Positions 20,574 to 32,256 of a stretch of 64,000 bases of DNA are shown in pieces (positions within the stretch are counted from its first letter, which is position 1; each line of letters begins with the position of its first letter). Source of the stretch: Micractinium sp. NFX-FRZ (taxonomy: Eukaryota > Chlorophyta > Trebouxiophyceae > Chlorellales > Chlorellaceae); NCBI GenBank assembly GCA_029339195.1, contig JAPTJF010000007.1, positions 248,001-312,000 on the forward strand, written 5' to 3'. The notes below the pieces were generated by a model, which was not told the origin of the DNA, did not search any database, and saw only the letters and a program-made list of their open reading frames with translations. Both the position numbers and the translations under genes were made by a program.

Positions 20574-23459
20574 TCACGCCATCCCAGCGTCGCTGCTCTC
20601 TGCCGTGCTGCGTGGGCTCAGGGGGCTGCTGGCTGCACTAGACGCCGCTGGTGCCACCCCACCCGGCCCAGCTGCTGCCGCCTCCGCTGCTGCTGCTGCT
20701 GCCGCTGGGTCCGCCACTGGCGTTAGCCGCAGCACCGCCCCGACGGGCAGGTGGTCCGAGGGGTGCCAGCGGTTGGGCATGAAGCATTTGTCGACCAGAG
20801 GCCGCAGCTCCTGCTGCAGCGGCCGCATGACGGCACTGCGCCAAGATGAAGGAGGAACAAGCCACGAGGAGCGTGAGTGGGTTTTGGACAACCGCAGGTG
20901 GGCGAGGGGAGAGCACAGGGCACCCCACATCACACGCCCAGCCCCACCGACGGCAGGCCAGCGCTCAGCGCTCCCGCCAGCTGCCCCCTCTGCGACGCAC
21001 GCTGCTCGTGGCAATCCCGCCCGCCCTGTCAGCCCGCCTCACCTGATGCCCATGTGGCGGCTGCACCAGATGAAGTCCAGCACGCAGTGCTCCGGCCCCG
21101 TCTGCACGGCACGGCAGGCGCATAGCAGGCTCAGCAGGAGGAGGCAGCAGCGCGTTTTGGGGTGACAAGACGGAAGGAGGCCTAGCCATGCTGATTCCTT
21201 TTATATTGCTTGGCTGGAGAGCAGGCATAGCACCGCGTGCCAAGCGTCACCTTGCCGCCGCTCAGTGTGCCACTGCAGGCCACTGTCCGGTGCTCTGCCA
21301 CATGGCCGCCTCCCCATGGCAGGGTAGCTGCGCACCCATGCCAGCTCCCTGCCGCTGCACACGAGACCCGCCCGCCTGCGCCTGGACCGCCTCGCTGCCT
21401 CCCACAGTGCCCCCACTTGTGGCCACCCATCCTTCACCCACCTTGTGTGTGAAGGGCTGGCGGTGCCCCGTCGACTCGTATGCCTCATGCAGCACAAAGG
21501 GGTGCGCTATCGTCTCCTTTGTTGTGGGGATCTGCAACAGGGGAGTGGGAGGCAGGGTGGGGAGTTGGCGGAGCGGAGTGAGAGGTCGCCAGAAGGCTAG
21601 GGCAGGAGGGCGGGAGGGCGGCGGACTCGTGGGAGTTAAGCAGACGCACCCAGGGAGGCAGGAGGGTCTGTCGTCACAAATACATGAAGACGGTTCGGGG
21701 CAGTGCAACTGCGTGCGAAAGGCAGCGCGGCCAGGCGTGCAGGCTTTCATGTCGCCTGGCAAGCACTGTGCGCGAACGAGGACGGCGGCTGTGCCTGCCG
21801 CCCCCTCGCAGCCGCTGTCAGTCGCTGCCACCCGACCAGCACAAGCTGGGTGGTTCCTGACCCCCATGCACCTGCGGGCAGCAGGCGTCCGTGTGGTTCC
21901 GCTCCAGCCGCCCCCGCCGCAGCAGCCAGCAGGGGCTGTCTTGCTCCAAGGAGTTGAAGTCCCCTAGAATGACCACATCAGCAACCTCCGCAACTGCAGG
22001 CCAGTTGTAGGCGGGCAGGACAGGCAGGAAAGCCGTAAAGACAGCTTCAGACACTCGATGCAGGGCGTCCCACTGGGCACACGTGTTGGCAGAGGCTGGT
22101 GTGTGCATGCAGGAGAGGTGCTGCGCCCCGCCCAGGTGGCAGATGGAAGCCCGCGCCGCCCACCAACCACAGCGTCGGCTCACCCTCCTTGCTGCCCATG
22201 TGGTGCTCCAGCCGCTGCAGCGCGTGCCTCAGCTGGCTGATGCGGTCGTTGGGGCGGTAGGGGGAGCCCTCCAGGTGCACGTTGGCCACCCACACCACCT
22301 GCAGGGTGACAGAACAGGAGCAGAAGACAAGGGCTGCTGATGTGTGGTTCGGGTGGTAGGGGAAGCCTTCTGTGCACGTTGACCACCCACACCACCTGCA
22401 GGTTGATAAAACAGGAGGAGAAGCCAAGGGCTGGTGATGCAATGGTTTGAGCGGGTAGGGGAGAATCCTGCAGGTGCATCTTGGCCACCCACACCACCTG
22501 CAGGCAGCCGCACAAGGCCAGGCATCCAAAGGGCTTTGCTGAGCATATGTAAAGCACACAGCAGGCAGCGCCCCCCTGCAAGAGAAGACCAGTCAGTGTG
22601 CTAGGCCGCTACATGTGCGCACTGCAGCCGAGAGCCTGGCACACCCCGCAGCCGCCTGCGCCAGGCCAGCTCCCACGCCTCGCCCCCCAGGGCCCCCGCA
22701 CACCTGCCCCTGAGCCGGCCCCTCCGCCTCCACCGTCAGCCCTGCCAGCAGCACCCGGCTGCGCTCCTCGTGCCACACCAACCGCAGCTTCTCCGGCCGG
22801 TAAAAAATTGCCAGCATGAAGTCGCTGCCGTGTGCCGCTGCTCGCGCCTGCACAACTGTGGCATAGCCCAGGCTCGCCATGTACTCCTTCAGTTCCAGCC
22901 ACCTGCAAAGAGAAGATTATAGAATGGTGGAGCAGGGGTGCATGACAGAGTGCTGGCACATGGGGGGGCACGGGCGCACGTGGATGCAGGTGGGGAGCGG
23001 GTGAGCGGGTGGGCACACCCTGCCCTCCAGCTTCAAGGGCAGCAAAGCAGGCATGCCGCCTTGCAGCCTAGTAAGCAGCAAGCTAGTGGCAGAGACCCGC
23101 ACCACCAGACTGTGCAGCACCCACCTGTCCACCGTCACCTCCTGCAGTGCAATGAGGTCCGCCCCAAATGCCGCCAGCTCAGACTGCAGCCGCTGCCAGC
23201 GGTAGTCTGGATCCAGGAACTGAGCGTACACGTGGGGCAGGCGCCGTGGGTTGGCGTAGCGCTCGCAGAGGATGTTGTAAGAGGCGAGCGAGAGCTCGTC
23301 GGGCCGAGAGGGCAGCGGGCGACCGCGCGGCAGAAGGCGCGCGCCGTCGTGCCGGCGGCGGTGCCGCGCGGTGCCGTGCTGCCGGCGGCCCCGCAGCCAG
23401 GTGAAGGTTATGCCCAGCACCGCCGCTCCCGCGGCCACCACGCGCCCGTCCACCAGCAT
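20574..23459 (-). CDS. Endonuclease/exonuclease/phosphatase (CCR4/Angel-like) protein
   Basis: Members of this EEP branch remove poly(A) tails or cleave 2',3'-cyclic or 2',5' ends of RNA, with Mg2+. Exons: 23125..23459, 22704..22902, 22184..22298, 21872..21993, 21442..21531, 21043..21101, 20574..20835; 393 residues, all phases consistent. Catalytic signatures are present in order: ASYNILCERYA, LIALQEV, HGSDFMLAIFYR, VVILGDFNS, CVLDFIWCS and PSDHLPVGA. A hydrophobic N-terminal stretch (VVAAGAAVLGITFTWL) before the catalytic domain suggests a membrane anchor or targeting signal. The C-terminus ends in a long Ala/Ser tail. Exon 3 has two decayed copies in the preceding intron. The last two exons are duplicated at 15272-15798. 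Confidence 0.87.
22184..22502 (-). repeat. Three tandem copies of the EEP exon 3 head with its acceptor
   Basis: The functional copy (22184..22298) starts after CTGCAG with GTGGTGTGGGTGGCCAACGT. Two upstream intronic copies begin at about 22400 and 22502 with the same CTGCAG acceptor and GTGGTGTGGGTGG. Each then carries substitutions or a one-base deletion that breaks the reading frame. Pitch is about 100 bases. Confidence 0.85.
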
Positions 23460-24337
23460 GGGAGCGCGGCAGCCGCGCAGGCCGGTGGCGGGGGTGAGGC
23501 GTGAGAGCGGCGTCAGCAGCGCTCGGACAGACGCCAGGTTGTGTGTCGAAAGTATGGCTCAGTGGATGTGTTCTACAGGTAAGAGGGTGATCGCAAATGT
23601 GCCTGTCCTGAGGTGAGACGGCCGAAGAACAGCTGCTGCGGGCAGCAGCCCAGCAGGCTGGAAAAAAAAGCTTATTTCAAGGCGGCCTCGGAGCAGTCTC
23701 AACGACCCAATTGCTTCATTCTGAGACGCAGCCGAACGCCGCTCAGCTTTGTTTAGAAGCGGGCTGTCTCATTTGAGTGCTTGAAAGGCTCGGCTGCTGC
23801 CCACAGCAGCGATTCTGGCCGCAAAGAGGCTATAGTTTTCGAAGTGCAGTGATTCAGATGTGCACAGATCCCCTGATAGCACGGATGGATCACTGGCGCC
23901 ACCCCTCAACCCGGCCGCCCTGCCCCGCCAGCTCTGGCAGCGCCACCGTGCGCGCTCAATGCTTTTTCCTGCCAGGCGGTTGCACGAGAATGCCAGGTTC
24001 CATCGTAATAAGATACAGTGAAGTACTAAGTTCTGATCAGAAATAACAGGGAGGAGTGCTCTCTTCTGGTTTGCGCCGCCTTGTCCAGCGGCCCCTGCGC
24101 CACGCCGCCTCGCGCTCGGCGGCGCTCAGGCATACCAGCTGCCGGCGCCCAGTGCCGCAGCGGCCGCCTTGCTGCTGCGCTGGGCAGACTTGCTTTCCGG
24201 CGGGGACGGCGGCACCACCATGCCCACGCTGCCTTCCACAACCAGCCTGTTGAACGCCGCCTCGTGCGGGTTGCCTCTGCGGGCCAGAGGGGTGGCGGCC
24301 AGAGGGGGCTTGGTCAGCTGCCCGGACGGCTGGCTGC
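23460..24337. other. Intergenic, EEP gene 5' flank
   Basis: About 880 bases between the EEP start and the stop of the next minus-strand gene. AT-richer around 23640-23760 (short A and T runs) than its surroundings. No gene and no TGTAA on the minus strand were found. Confidence 0.5.
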
Positions 24338-25592
24338 CTACACGGGCTGGGCAAAGGGGTTGGTGGCCATGCTGTCCCCAGGGCGGAAGGTGGGCCCCGA
24401 GGAGACTGACCCCATCTGCAGGTCGGCGGTGATGGGGATGGAGTCGCTCTTGTCGCCACCGCTGCCGCCATGCACCGACCGCAGCTCCGACAGCTCGCCG
24501 CCAAAGTGCAGCAGCTGCGAGGGGGGTCGCGGAAAGAAAGGGATGTTGTCATGGGCGGAGCCGGGGAAGGCCAAGAGCAAGTCTCCGTTGCTCGCGCCCC
24601 TGGCGCTGGCAGTTGGATCCCTCGGGAGTCGCAGCCACTTTAGCGTGAACCCAGCCACAGCAGTGTGCTGGCAATTTGGGGGCCCACGCTGTCCAATAAA
24701 GCACGTGCCTACAATGTGGAAGCACTCACAGCCACTTCCCCTGTTCTAGCGCCTCACCATGATGAGGTTGCACATCAGCGTGATGACCTGGCCCGCCATG
24801 CACACGCGTGCCGACGTGCGCAGCGCGCCGTCAAAGGTGGAGACGACAACGTTGGCGCGGTCGGCGGCAAGCATCATGCAGACGGACACCATGGCAAGGA
24901 AGATCTGCGGAGATGGGTCAATGGGCGATACAGGTGTGATGATATCCTCATGACATTCTGGCCTGGATATGTTTCGTGACACCGCCCCTGGGGCCTCTCC
25001 CACCACACCCTGCCCGCCCACCTGCTTGGTCAGGAACAGCCCCTTCACTCTGCCGCACTCGCTGACTGAAAGCAGGATGAGGATGAAGAACTCAAACCTG
25101 CAGCATTAGGGCAGAAAGTGTGGCATTCAAGGGGCAGGGGTGGCATTGGGGCAAGGGCCCACCTCCTTGATCAGCGGCCCGCCGCGCCAGCCCCCATGCA
25201 CCGCCTGGCGGGCATGCACCCACCAGCCCATCCATTGCCCTCACTACCCGTGCTCTGCCCCACCCACCAGCAGCTCCACCAAATGAAGGCCGTGGTGTTG
25301 GTGGTGTCGCAATCCTCAAACCCTGTGTAGTCCTGCCCGCCAATCTTGATTGGGACAGTGCGACCAAGGTCTGCAGGGAGAGGCATGGTGGCGGTTGGGG
25401 GCGGTTATGTATATAGCAAAGGGTGTACGTGCAGGCAATAGCGCGCGGAGCTTGGCAGCGGAGCAGTGCGCAGCGCCACTTACAGCCTCCACATTTCGCC
25501 TGCATGCCCGCAACGCCACCGAGGATGAGCACCCAGCTCAGCCAGGAGATGCTGAACAGCGTGAGCGCGAAGACCTTGCCGAAGCTGACCAT
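24338..25592 (-). CDS. Four-pass membrane protein of unknown function
   Basis: Exons 25484..25592, 25268..25370, 25022..25097, 24758..24904, 24338..24514 give 203 residues with consistent phases. Four hydrophobic segments are visible: FALTLFSISWLSWVLILGG, then TTAFIWWSCWFEFFILILL, IFLAMVSVCMMLAA and MAGQVITLMCNLIM. The loop between the first two is Cys-containing (AKCGGCY... and FEDCDTT) and probably non-cytosolic. The soluble C-tail is Gly/Ser/Asp-rich and ends MATNPFAQPV. The topology is MARVEL- or tetraspan-like, but I see no diagnostic motif. The donor of exon 1 is a strong GTAAGT. Confidence 0.7.
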
Positions 25593-26237
25593 CTTGACTG
25601 GTCCGGGCTGCTGAGGCGGGCGAGTGGAACGGAGGACAGGAGGGATCTAATGAGAATGCATGGCAGATGGGGTTGGAGCAGCAGGAGAGTGGTTGGCCCC
25701 TGCGGCGACGGCATTGGCAGATGGCGGCGGCAGGCAGGGGCCTCGTTCGCCCCACTCAGCGGCCCGGTGGTTGTGTCATACACTTCAGTGCATCTACGTG
25801 AGTCCCGCCACTCCGCAAACGCCTACTAGGGCGCGCACCTTTTTCGGAAGCGTTGAAACTGACCGAGGCAGCGCGGCCTCCGCGACGCAGTGAAGGAAAA
25901 AGAGGTGTGCCGAAGCCGGAAAGTAAGCGCGAAATGATTACGAGGCTCAGAGTCAGCCAACAACTGGCACCGCCGCGCCGGCTGGCGCAGCAGCCAAAGC
26001 GCGGTGTGCCGGCGGCCGCTGACGCTGCTGCTCCTTCTTCCTCTCCTTAAGACCGGCTTCCCCCCTCCATTCCACTTCCTTTCCCCTTCTTCAAACCATC
26101 TGAATGTGAACCCTTCTCATGTGCAATGTTACAAGTGGTGGCGATGGTGGAGCAACACCAGGCAGCACCCGGGCAGCAGCAGCGCACGGCCGCTATGCCA
26201 GCTCCTAGGCAGCACCCAAGCAACGGCACGGCGGCCG
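25593..26237. other. Intergenic: membrane-protein 5' flank and RRP15 3' flank
   Basis: About 645 bases. Only the TGTAA for RRP15 at 26129-26133 is supportable. Confidence 0.5.
26129..26133 (-). terminator. TGTAA poly(A) signal of RRP15
   Basis: Minus-strand TGTAA about 105 bases after the TAG at 26238. Confidence 0.6.
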
Positions 26238-28208
26238 CTACTCGTCGTCGCTGCTGCCGCCCATGCCCTCCAGCGCGTCGCCCCCCTCCTCCTCACTCTC
26301 CTGCTTATCCCAGTCCTTCATCTTGCCGCTGCCTGTAGTCACACAAGGAAAGAAGACCAGCACCCAGGTGAGGCAGTGTAAGAGCGACGGAGCGGAGCGC
26401 ACGGCAGGGGCAGAGCAGCAGTACAAGCACGCATGCGGACAGATAGACTGCGCTGCATGCAACAGGGCATAGACAAGACTTTCGAGCCCAGCACCCACCA
26501 GCAAGCCCGCCTCACCTTGCAGGCCCGAAAAGCCCTGCTTCAGCACATCCCAGCCGCCGGCATCCTCATCGTCACTGCTGTCTACTGCCGCCGCTTGCCG
26601 CCGCCGCTGCTTGCCGCCAGGGGCCGCCGCCGCTGCCGCTGCTGCTGCCACCTGCCGTGCGGGCGCAGACGGCACCAGCGCCTCGCTTTGCCGCCCAGCG
26701 GCTGCCGCTGCCGCCCCGCTGCCCTTGAGTTGCGCAAGGAAGGAGGCTTTGCCCAGCTTCACTGCCTTGGCACGGCTGCCCGTCGCCTCCTCTGCATCCC
26801 GCAGCTGCTTCTGAGCCTTGGCGATGGCATTGAAGAGCCGCACCACGCCCTTTGTGGCCAGCCGCTGCAGGCTCTTCTCACGGATGTCCGTCGCAGGGTC
26901 CTGCCCCTTCCGCTTGGGGACCTGCGGGGTGAGCGGGAGGGCAGGGCGGCGGGGAGGGTTGAGGCGGGAGCGAGTACAAGGCCGGGGCGCCACGGGCACG
27001 GTGCTGGGCGCTGCCAAATGCTGAGCACGCAGCAACAAGCAGTAGCTGCAGTGCCGAGCTGCATATCCCTACATCTAGGGCTGCCTCCGCACAATAACAA
27101 TACCTCGGCCCGCATCTCCCGGGGAGCATGCCCCTGGCACTAACCAGCACCAGCCCAGCACCACCCGCCCCGCCCCGCCCACGCACCACGTGCCCCCGCT
27201 GCTTCATCTCCTGCCGCAGCTTCTTGGCCTCCCTGTCTGCCTTGGCCTCCACAGCATCCTCTGCCTTGCGCTTGGCAATAGATTTGCTGGTGGCCAGGAT
27301 GGGTGCTGCCAGTGCCGCCGCAGGGGCCGCCGCGGTCTGCTGCGCGCCCGCTGCCGCCACCGCTGCATCGGCGGCGCGCTTGCCGCTGCCCTCCAAAATC
27401 TTTGCAAATGCCTTGGCAAACGAGGCGGCCTTGCCTCCCTCTAGGAAGCCGGCGGCAGGCTGCTGCTGCCCGGCCCCGCCGCCCTCCTCGTCCTCGCTGC
27501 CGCTGCTGCCCGCTCCACCCTCCTCGTCATCGTCTCCCTCCTCCTCTCCCTCCCCCTCATCCTCCTCGCCACCGCTGCCGCCCTCCAAGTCCTCATCGAT
27601 GCCATCGTCTGTGGGAGGCGAGGGGCGTAGTGCCAAAGCGTCAGCACAGGGCAGCTGGAAGAGCGGAAGACAGCAACAGCAGCAGCAGCAGCAGCAGCAA
27701 CAGTACCGGCGGCAGGGGTGCTTCCAATGGCGCGGGCAGTGGCAGGAAGAAGTTGGCATCAGTGGCAGGCAGGAACTGCACACCCACCAGCCCACAGCCA
27801 GCGGCAGGTTGTACAGTCGTTGCAGGGCGCAGCACTGAAGGTGGTCTTTGAGGCCAATCTGGCTTCACGTACTGTTCACCAGCCACTCCATGCAGTTGGA
27901 CCTCTCACCACTGCCAGAGTTGGCATCCCCCTCCTCTTCGGAGCTGCCTGCCGCCTCCTGCTCCGACTCGCTGCCACTGGCGGCGCCGCTGTCGCTGCCG
28001 CTCAGCTCCTCCTCCTCCTCGTCGCTGGGGCCCGCTTCGAAATCGTCGACCTCCTCTGCAGTACAGGTTGAGTGAGTATGCGCTCAGGCGACTGTGGCCT
28101 CACGAGCGGCCCTGCCAGTGGCGGCGGCATGCAGGCAGGCAGGCAGTGTGGCTAAGACCCACGTGGTGGTTTTGAGCCCCTCCGACCCGCTGTTACTGCT
28201 GCCTTCAT
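26238..28208 (-). CDS. RRP15: RRP15-like ribosomal RNA processing protein
   Basis: Nucleolar factor for maturation of the large ribosomal subunit precursors. Exons 28163..28208, 27909..28055, 27187..27608, 26516..26921, 26238..26332; 371 residues. After a short basic start (MKAAVTAGRRGSKPP) comes a long acidic Glu/Asp/Ser region, then SFAKAFAKILEGS, a Lys/Arg helix and RGHV, then the hallmark REKSLQRLATKGVVRLFNAI. The C-terminus is Ala-rich with an acidic end (GGSSDDE). The order acidic region, FAKAF motif, KGVVRLFNA block is that of yeast and animal RRP15. Intron 2 carries a CAG/CAA repeat. It starts 294 bases from the divergent His gene. Confidence 0.88.
27670..27705. repeat. CAG trinucleotide run in RRP15 intron 2
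   Basis: About twelve CAG or CAA units on the plus strand (CTG on the sense strand), non-coding because it lies between exons 2 and 3. Confidence 0.85.
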
Positions 28209-28502
28209 GTCTGCGTCGCTGGCGCTGCTGCCGACAAGAGTGTCTCAAATGCTCTGTGAGGGCTGCTTGTTATGCATACGAGGTGAGCGTGTCGGGGATA
28301 GGCTCTGGCAAGTCTGGAGAATGCAGCAGCATACCGAAACTGTCCCTGCAGAGCACTGCGAGCATAGCAGCGGCACAGCACGCCACCTGGCGACGAGAGG
28401 CGAAAAAGCTGGCAGAAAACACGCCAGCAACCTTCTGTGCTGAGTTTCATCTGCACTGCATCCCGGATTGCACCTGCAAACTTCGGGAGCCCTCAGGGAG
28501 CA
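28209..28502. promoter_or_regulatory. Shared divergent promoter of RRP15 and the His enzyme gene
   Basis: 294 bases separate the two ATGs, so the two genes probably share a bidirectional promoter. No clear TATA box was seen. Confidence 0.5.
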
Positions 28503-31256
28503 ATGGCACAAGCGACTCTGGCTCTTCAGAGCTGCCTCAGCACCAGCGCCGCCACCACCAGCACATCTGGTCGGCCCTGGGCACCCTTGCGGCCGGCAGT
28601 GGCGGCAGGCGCGCGGCGACCTGCAGCAGGGGTGGCGGCGGGCGGCAGCCGGCGACGAATGAGTGCGGTGGTGCCGCAGGCGGTGGCCGAGCCACAGGTG
28701 GCGGCCAATGGGGTACCAGGTGAGGGAGGGGAGGGTGCTTCTGGAGAACCAACCGTTTTCGATGCCTTGCTGTTGATTGCAGCCTCACGTGCTTGCAGGC
28801 ACGTTGCCCTGCACAGCGCTGCCCCCCCGCCGCACGCTGCCAGTGCTGACGGTCGCTCTGCTTGCCCTGCCCCTCCTTGCCCCCTGGCTGGCAGTGCGTG
28901 TTGCCACCGTGAAGCGGGAGACCAAGGAGACCAACGTCAAGGTGGGCACCCAGCTGCAGGCGGTCACAGCCCTCCCGGCTTCTTGTCACTGCCGCTGCAC
29001 CATGCTCAAGCCTGGCATGGGGCCCCTGTGCCGCTCGCGCATCCACGGCGCTCAGTGGCGCTCCACAGCAGTGCGGCCCTGCAGGTGATTCGCCATTGGT
29101 GGTGCTTCCGATAACTACATGCCAGACTACCCAGCCGCCCTGCTGCAGGTGACAATCAACCTGGATGGCACCGGCAAGTGCAACTCCAAAAGCCAGGTGC
29201 GCCACACAGGGCAGGCATATGAGCCAATTGCAAGCTTGATTAGTGGACGCTTGGCAGGCTGGCAGTCATGTGAGCTGTGTGCGCTTTCCTGCACCGGCTT
29301 GCACCCACTCACTATCGCTGCGCAATCCTGTATGTTGTCGTTCCGGCCCCTTCCTGGGCCACATCATGGACCAGCCAGCCTCCTGGCATGTGACCGAGTG
29401 CTGACACATACCTGCCCTCCACTGCCGATTGTGTCCCACCCCCAGATCCCCTTCCTGGACCACATGATGGACCAGCTGGCCTCCCACGGCCTGTTTGACG
29501 TGACGGTGGAGGCGCAGGGGGACACGTGGATCGACGACCACCACACCAACGAGGACATCGCGCTGGCGCTGGGCGGCGCGCTGGCGCAGGTCATTACGTT
29601 GTGATTGTGTGGTGTGTGAGGGGAGTGAGGGGCGTGAGGGCACCACACCAACGAGGACACCTTGCTGGCTCTGGGCGGTGCGCTGGCGCAGGTGATTTGT
29701 GTCGTGTGAGGGGTGTGAGGGGCATGAGGGTACCTCACCCACGAAGCATTGCGCTGGGCGCTGGGCGGCGCGCTGGCGCAGGTGAATTGTGGATGTGTCC
29801 ACGGCCCTAGTACTGTTTATCAACAGGGCGAGTGGAGGCTGCACTGGGCGGCATACCGACGAGGCCACCGCACCCGCCCTCTGGGCACCGCGCAAGCCAG
29901 GAGGTGTTGGTGCTGAGCGGGTCTGTGCTGATGTCGGTGTGCTCGCTTAGCCAGCTCCCACCCTGCATGCTCACCTGTGGCTGGCTGCTGCCCCTCTGGC
30001 TGCCCCTGCAGGCGCTGGGGGACCGCAAGGGTATCCACCGGTTTGGCGACTTCACGGGTGGGTGATTGCCTGCTGTGCCGGTGGACGGCTGCTGTGAGGA
30101 GGTGCTCATGTGGATGGTGGATGGTTTTGTGCAGAACAAGGGCCAGGCAGGCTGGTGCCAGCACAGCCGGGCGCCCCCCTTGGACATACCATGCCTGCTG
30201 CCGACTTTTGGCCCCTTCTCCTCACCTGGCCGCCTCCCTGGCCCCCCTGTGTGTGTTCATTGCAGCCCCGCTAGACGAGGCGCTGGTGCACGTTGTGCTG
30301 GACCTGTCTGGCCGCCCGCACCTCAGGTGAGGCTAGGCTGGCATGTTTCTCTTTGTTACAAGTGTTGTTCTGGTGCACTGCGCCCCGCACCATTCCTGGC
30401 TGCCGCACCTCAGGTGAGGCGGGCTGCATGGCCTGCTGGTGCACGTTGCCTCTCCGGCATCCCCCCGGGCCTCTCTGGCCCCCCTCACGCACCACACAAC
30501 GTGAGCGGCAGCCACACATGCAGGGGATTGTTGCTCGAACACTCGCTCCCGCTCTGCCGCCAGCCTGGCTGCCCAGCTTTGTGTGCAACTACATGCTGGC
30601 TCTGCCAGCGCTACAAAAGTTCCCGAAGTCTGAGGGTACAATATGCTGTAGGCATTCCTTCCCGTGTGCATCCCCGCCTGCAACCTCCCTCCCCTCCCCA
30701 CCCTTCATCTCCCATGCAGCTGCGACCTGGACATCCCCACTGAGCGGATAGGCAGCTACGAGACGCAGCTGGTGGAGCACTTCTTCCAGTCCCTGGTCAA
30801 CACCAGCGGCATGACGCTGCACATCCGCCAGGTGGGTGCTCGTCTTTGATGACGTCTTTGCAGCCACTGCGCATGGTGCCCATCCCTCTGCTCTTGAAGC
30901 AGTTCAAGCCAAGCCTTCAGCTGCTGCCTTGCCCTACCCCATGCCGGCCCGCGCCTGCTCGCTGCCTCGCTGCCTCTCAGCGCAACATGCACGCGTCCTT
31001 CAGTTGGCAGCCACTATGAGCACAACAGTCACCACATTGTCTAGGCCACCTTTTTGGCCTTTGCTCCTGCCTTCAACCAATGCCCCGCCCCCACGGTGGG
31101 CCTCCCGCTGCTGTGCAGCTGGCGGGCAAGAACAGCCACCACATTGTTGAGGCCACCTTCAAGGCGTTTGCCCGCGCGCTGCGCCACGCGTGCGAGACCG
31201 ATCCGCGGCGCGCCGGGACCATCGCCTCCTCCAAGGGCGTCCTCACGCAGCAGTAA
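28503..31256 (+). CDS. HISN5: Imidazoleglycerol-phosphate dehydratase, plastid histidine pathway
   Basis: Converts imidazole-glycerol phosphate to imidazole-acetol phosphate, the sixth step of histidine synthesis, in the chloroplast. Exons 28503..28719, 28895..28941, 29149..29196, 29446..29589, 30012..30057, 30266..30326, 30720..30831, 31119..31256; 270 residues, all phases agree. The first ~65 residues are an Ala/Ser/Arg transit peptide. The two metal-binding repeats are clear: [13 protein letters not shown] with DDHHTNED, and [11 protein letters not shown] with [27 protein letters not shown] and SSKGVLTQQ are also present. The catalytic core is full length compared with plant enzymes. Introns 4, 6 and 7 hold decayed copies of the neighbouring exon edges. 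Confidence 0.97.
29590..29895 (+). repeat. Decayed copies of the His enzyme exon 4 tail with its donor site
   Basis: The exon 4 end (CACCACACCAACGAGGACAT... GCGCTGGCGCAG then GT) is repeated in the intron at 29641-29691 and 29731-29782, each ending in CTGGCGCAG|GTGA. A more decayed copy lies at about 29841-29895. Inter-copy spacers share a GAGGGGTGTGAGG-type sequence. Confidence 0.9.
31005..31075 (+). repeat. Decayed copy of the His enzyme exon 8 head
   Basis: About 55 bases upstream of the true exon 8, intron 7 holds a copy of its start: CAACAGTCACCACATTGTCT matches CAACAGCCACCACATTGTTG of the exon, but carries a TAG and several other changes. Confidence 0.85.
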
Positions 31257-32256
31257 CCTGCGGTGCCAGCGAACCTAAGTAGGCAGTGCGGTGCCGGCGG
31301 GGAGGCGGCATGTGCGGCTAGCGAGCACTGCAGCGTGCTGCAGCCAGGCGTGTGCCCTACTGAGAATTGCGTATGCCCTGTTCCCCAACCATGTAACTGC
31401 GTTGCGGGGAGTCGTCAGGACGTGCAGAGGGCATGGCAGTAATGCCGGGCAGAAGGCGCCGAAGGCCGACAGTAGCGCCTTGCAGCGGCCGGTGGGGTGG
31501 CTGTGCGCCTCCTGGCGGCCGGGGGCCCTGCCAGGCCGTGGTACTCATCCCGTGCCGAGCATGCGCACACCAGCAGGACCAGAGGGTCAAACGCTGCAAG
31601 GCGGCCTGCTTCAGCGCTCAGAGAGGGCGACTACAGAATTGAGGTGGTGGAGTGGAGCGTTGGCGAACTCCCAGAAGATAGTGGCTTTGCGCCCAAAGAC
31701 AAGAAATGCTCAGAGGCAGGCGACAGAACTGAGTCCAGGTCAGCGCCTTCATTCGAGAAGGAGAAGAACCACTGCCAGTGGTCCTCCGGCGGCGCGTGCG
31801 TGCATTGCTCCCGCTGAACTTCTGTGGCTTTGCTGAAGCTTCTGAAGCTTATTGTTTAGAAGCAGCCGCCAGGGGAGCAGAATTTTGACGAGTGAATAGG
31901 CTCCAGGCAGCGCTCAGCGGCGTAGCAAGCCAGGTGAGGCTCAGAAGACCTTACCAGATGGCTGCTATTCAGACATGGCGTGGCTGCACCGGCAGCAAGC
32001 ACATGGCTGATGATGCCGCCCACTTCGGCGAAAAGGGCAGTGATCGGCCCCGGGTTGGGCAGCAGAGGCAAACACGGCTAGTCAACATCATCGGGCAGGC
32101 AGAAGTCCGTCCAGCGGACTGCAGGGGTTGCTGCCCCACTGCTGCCTGCTGCCGCCGCCCAGCCGCCGCCACCCGCCACCTAGCGCCGCGCCCCGACCTC
32201 TCCCCGCCGGCTCTGCAGGCCAGTTCAGCGGCTGACCGTCAGCACACACAGCAGCC
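31257..32256. other. Intergenic: His gene 3' flank and DnaJ promoter
   Basis: 1 kb. TGTAA at 31392-31396 fits the His gene 3' end. Several open frames are present but none has recognisable content or paired splice sites. Confidence 0.5.
31392..31396 (+). terminator. TGTAA poly(A) signal of the His enzyme gene
   Basis: Plus-strand TGTAA about 135 bases after the TAA at 31256. Confidence 0.6.
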
